Positions 62,511-64,000 of a DNA stretch of 64,000 bases are shown here, piece after piece. Below the pieces are notes generated by a model that saw only the letters and a list, made by a program, of their open reading frames with translations, was not told where the DNA came from and searched no databases. Made by a program: the position numbers and the translations under genes. Location of the stretch: assembly GCF_004134865.1 (NCBI RefSeq), contig NZ_SDPO01000002.1, positions 310,001-374,000 on the forward strand, written 5' to 3'. Numbering within the stretch: the stretch's first letter is position 1; the number at the start of each line of letters is the position of its first letter. Origin of the DNA: Agromyces fucosus. Its GTDB lineage: Bacteria > Actinomycetota > Actinomycetes > Actinomycetales > Microbacteriaceae.

Positions 62511-62918
62511 ATGCGCCTCTTCGACCACATCGGGCTCTCCGTTGAAGACCTGCCCCGCTCGATCGCCCAGTTCGACCCGGTGATGGTCGCACTCGGCTGC
62601 ACGCGGCAAGATGCCGACAACAGCGTGTCCTGGTCCTTGGGTGAAGACGAGCTCATCCTCTTCCCGACTCGAGAACCGGGCAGCGGTCCGCACCGCCACG
62701 GCAAGGTCGGATGGCAGCACCTCGCCTTCCCCGTTGATTCGCGCGAGACGGTCAACCGCTTGCACGCAATCGCGATCGATGCGGGCTGGACGGCCGTCAG
62801 TGGCCCGAAGGTATTCACGCGATTCAGCGACCGCTACTACGCGGCGTTCGTCGAAGACGACAACGGCATCCGAATCGAGTTCATGTTCAACCCGCCGAAG
62901 GACGTGGCTGCGGACTGA
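62511..62918 (+). CDS. VOC/glyoxalase superfamily protein
   Basis: 135 residues. MRLFDHIGLSVEDLPRSIAQFD and WQHLAFPVDSRETVNRLHAIA, ending AFVEDDNGIRIEFMFN, are the paired beta-alpha-beta-beta-beta modules of VOC proteins with His8, His71 and a terminal Glu as metal ligands. It starts 11 bases after the AlkD-like gene's divergent ATG. Substrate unknown. Confidence 0.85.
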   Translation: MRLFDHIGLSVEDLPRSIAQFDPVMVALGCTRQDADNSVSWSLGEDELILFPTREPGSGPHRHGKVGWQHLAFPVDSRETVNRLHAIAIDAGWTAVSGPKVFTRFSDRYYAAFVEDDNGIRIEFMFNPPKDVAAD

Positions 62919-62964
62919 CTCTCACCGACGTGTCCTGCCGTCCTGGCGCTGGGCAGCGGCTTCG

Positions 62965-64000
62965 TTACGCGACGATCCGGTCTTCGATCGCGTCACGATC
63001 CCAGTCGATGCCGAGTCCGACGCTCTCGGGCGCGTATGCGCGGCCACTCTCGATGAGCATCTCCTTCTTGGTGACCGCACGCAGCTGAGGGATGTGCTCC
63101 ACATACCGCCCGTTCGGGACGGCTGCGACCAGGCTCACGTGAAGCTCCATCAGGAAGTGCGGACACACGTCGACGTTGAACGCCTCGGCGAGATGGGCGA
63201 CCTTCAGCCATGGCGTGATCCCGCCCACCCGGGCGACATCGACCTGGATGATGCTGGCCGCGCCACGGTCGAGGTACTCACGGAACTGGGCGATCGAATA
63301 CATCGACTCCCCCACTGCGATCGGTGTCGCCGTCGATCGCGACAGGCGCACGTGGCCTTCGATGTCGTCCGCTGGAAGCGGCTCCTCGATCCAACCGAGA
63401 TCGAGCCCATCGAACAGCCTGGCACGGCGGATCGCCTCCGCCGCGGTCATGGACTGGTTCGCGTCGACCATGAGGTCGAACTGGGATCCGACCGCGTCAC
63501 GTATGGCGGCCAGCCGCTCGAGGTCCTCTTGGCCATTCGGCTTCCCGATCTTGACCTTCACCCCGCTCAGCCCCTTCCGCTGGGAGCTCAGGGCTCCGTC
63601 CACCAACTCGTCGATCGGAAGATGGAGCCAGCCGCCCTCGGTGTCGTAGAGCGGCACGTCGCGTCGGAACCCGCCGGCGAGTCGCCACAACGGCAGCCCG
63701 GCTCGCTGGCATGCCACGTCCCACAGCGCGGTATCGATCGCGGCCAGTGCAAGCGATGTGATGGCGCCGGTGGTCGTCGCCCGCGTTGACGCGAATAGAC
63801 GATGCCAGACCGCCTCGATGCGGTCGGCATCCTGACCGATCAGCACATCGAGGAGGTGCTCGCGCAGCATCGACAGCACCGCCCGGCCACCGGTGCCGAT
63901 GGTGTACGCGTAGCCGCGGCCATGCAGGCCGTCGCTCGTGGACACTTCGACGAAAATGGTCTCTTGCTTCACGAAGCTCTGCACCGCATCGGTGCGCTCC
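62965..64000 (-). CDS. Enolase-superfamily enzyme (mandelate racemase/muconate lactonizing type), N-terminus outside window
   Basis: About 345 residues visible, open to the right edge. KxK in SGVKVKIGK, metal ligands Asp in LMVDANQSM, Glu in WIEEPLP and Glu in IAVGESMYS, and His in VCPHFLMEL give the mandelate-racemase-like pattern. Likely a sugar-acid dehydratase or racemase. The GTG at 63984 is probably internal since the frame continues upstream. Confidence 0.88.
   Translation of the reverse strand, partial: ERTDAVQSFVKQETIFVEVSTSDGLHGRGYAYTIGTGGRAVLSMLREHLLDVLIGQDADRIEAVWHRLFASTRATTTGAITSLALAAIDTALWDVACQRAGLPLWRLAGGFRRDVPLYDTEGGWLHLPIDELVDGALSSQRKGLSGVKVKIGKPNGQEDLERLAAIRDAVGSQFDLMVDANQSMTAAEAIRRARLFDGLDLGWIEEPLPADDIEGHVRLSRSTATPIAVGESMYSIAQFREYLDRGAASIIQVDVARVGGITPWLKVAHLAEAFNVDVCPHFLMELHVSLVAAVPNGRYVEHIPQLRAVTKKEMLIESGRAYAPESVGLGIDWDRDAIEDRIVA

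Noticed and set aside
1-64000. Search for tRNA, rRNA, transposases, integrases and phage genes
   Set aside because: No cloverleaf, rRNA core sequence, transposase or integrase motif was recognised on either strand.

Overview
The window is about 70% GC chromosome of an actinobacterium, most likely a Microbacteriaceae member close to Agromyces. The support is a strong GCC/GCG/GAC/TCG codon preference, many GTG starts, frequent ATGA and GTGA gene overlaps, a pair of genes for 10-methyl fatty acids, and a REP-like element of a type I associate with this family. I saw no rRNA, tRNA, CRISPR array, prophage or insertion sequence. It reads as ordinary chromosome with dense operons and several local regulator-operator pairs.

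Left part (1-21 kb): the end of a secreted glycosidase; the tmsB-tmsA pair; a YdeI-like protein; an alpha/beta hydrolase; a DUF2306 membrane protein leading into a two-component system; a bifunctional nuclease; and a fatty-acid oxidation cluster. That cluster has two acyl-CoA dehydrogenases, etfB-etfA, a membrane cytochrome b and a TetR regulator, with a KstR2-type site in the divergent promoter. Two overlapping GAF-ANTAR genes, a TspO-like protein, a lytic transglycosylase and a PspA envelope-stress pair follow.

Middle (21-41 kb): carbohydrate use dominates. A LacI-controlled operon runs MFS transporter, GH78 rhamnosidase, GH3 glucosidase, esterase. A TetR-controlled pair holds a soluble GH3 and a membrane-anchored, domain-permuted GH3. 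Between them is a tightly overlapped three-gene operon: an 87-residue repeat peptide, a JmjC/cupin dioxygenase and a sucrase/ferredoxin-like protein. This is my best candidate for an undescribed system. An 857-residue Tat-exported orphan follows.

Right part (41-64 kb): LysR and HxlR regulators beside a lone fumarate-reductase-type flavoprotein; a TetR/SDR divergent pair with a nested palindromic promoter; a sugar ABC importer with its LacI regulator and a BadF-type kinase, linked by matching operators; RidA followed by a decayed gene fragment; an HxlR/MFS pair; an ArsR-SRPBCC-NmrA-CPBP run; and at the edge an enolase-superfamily enzyme. A 7-base word, GGATGCC, is strongly over-represented throughout and appears to drive unusual codon choices.
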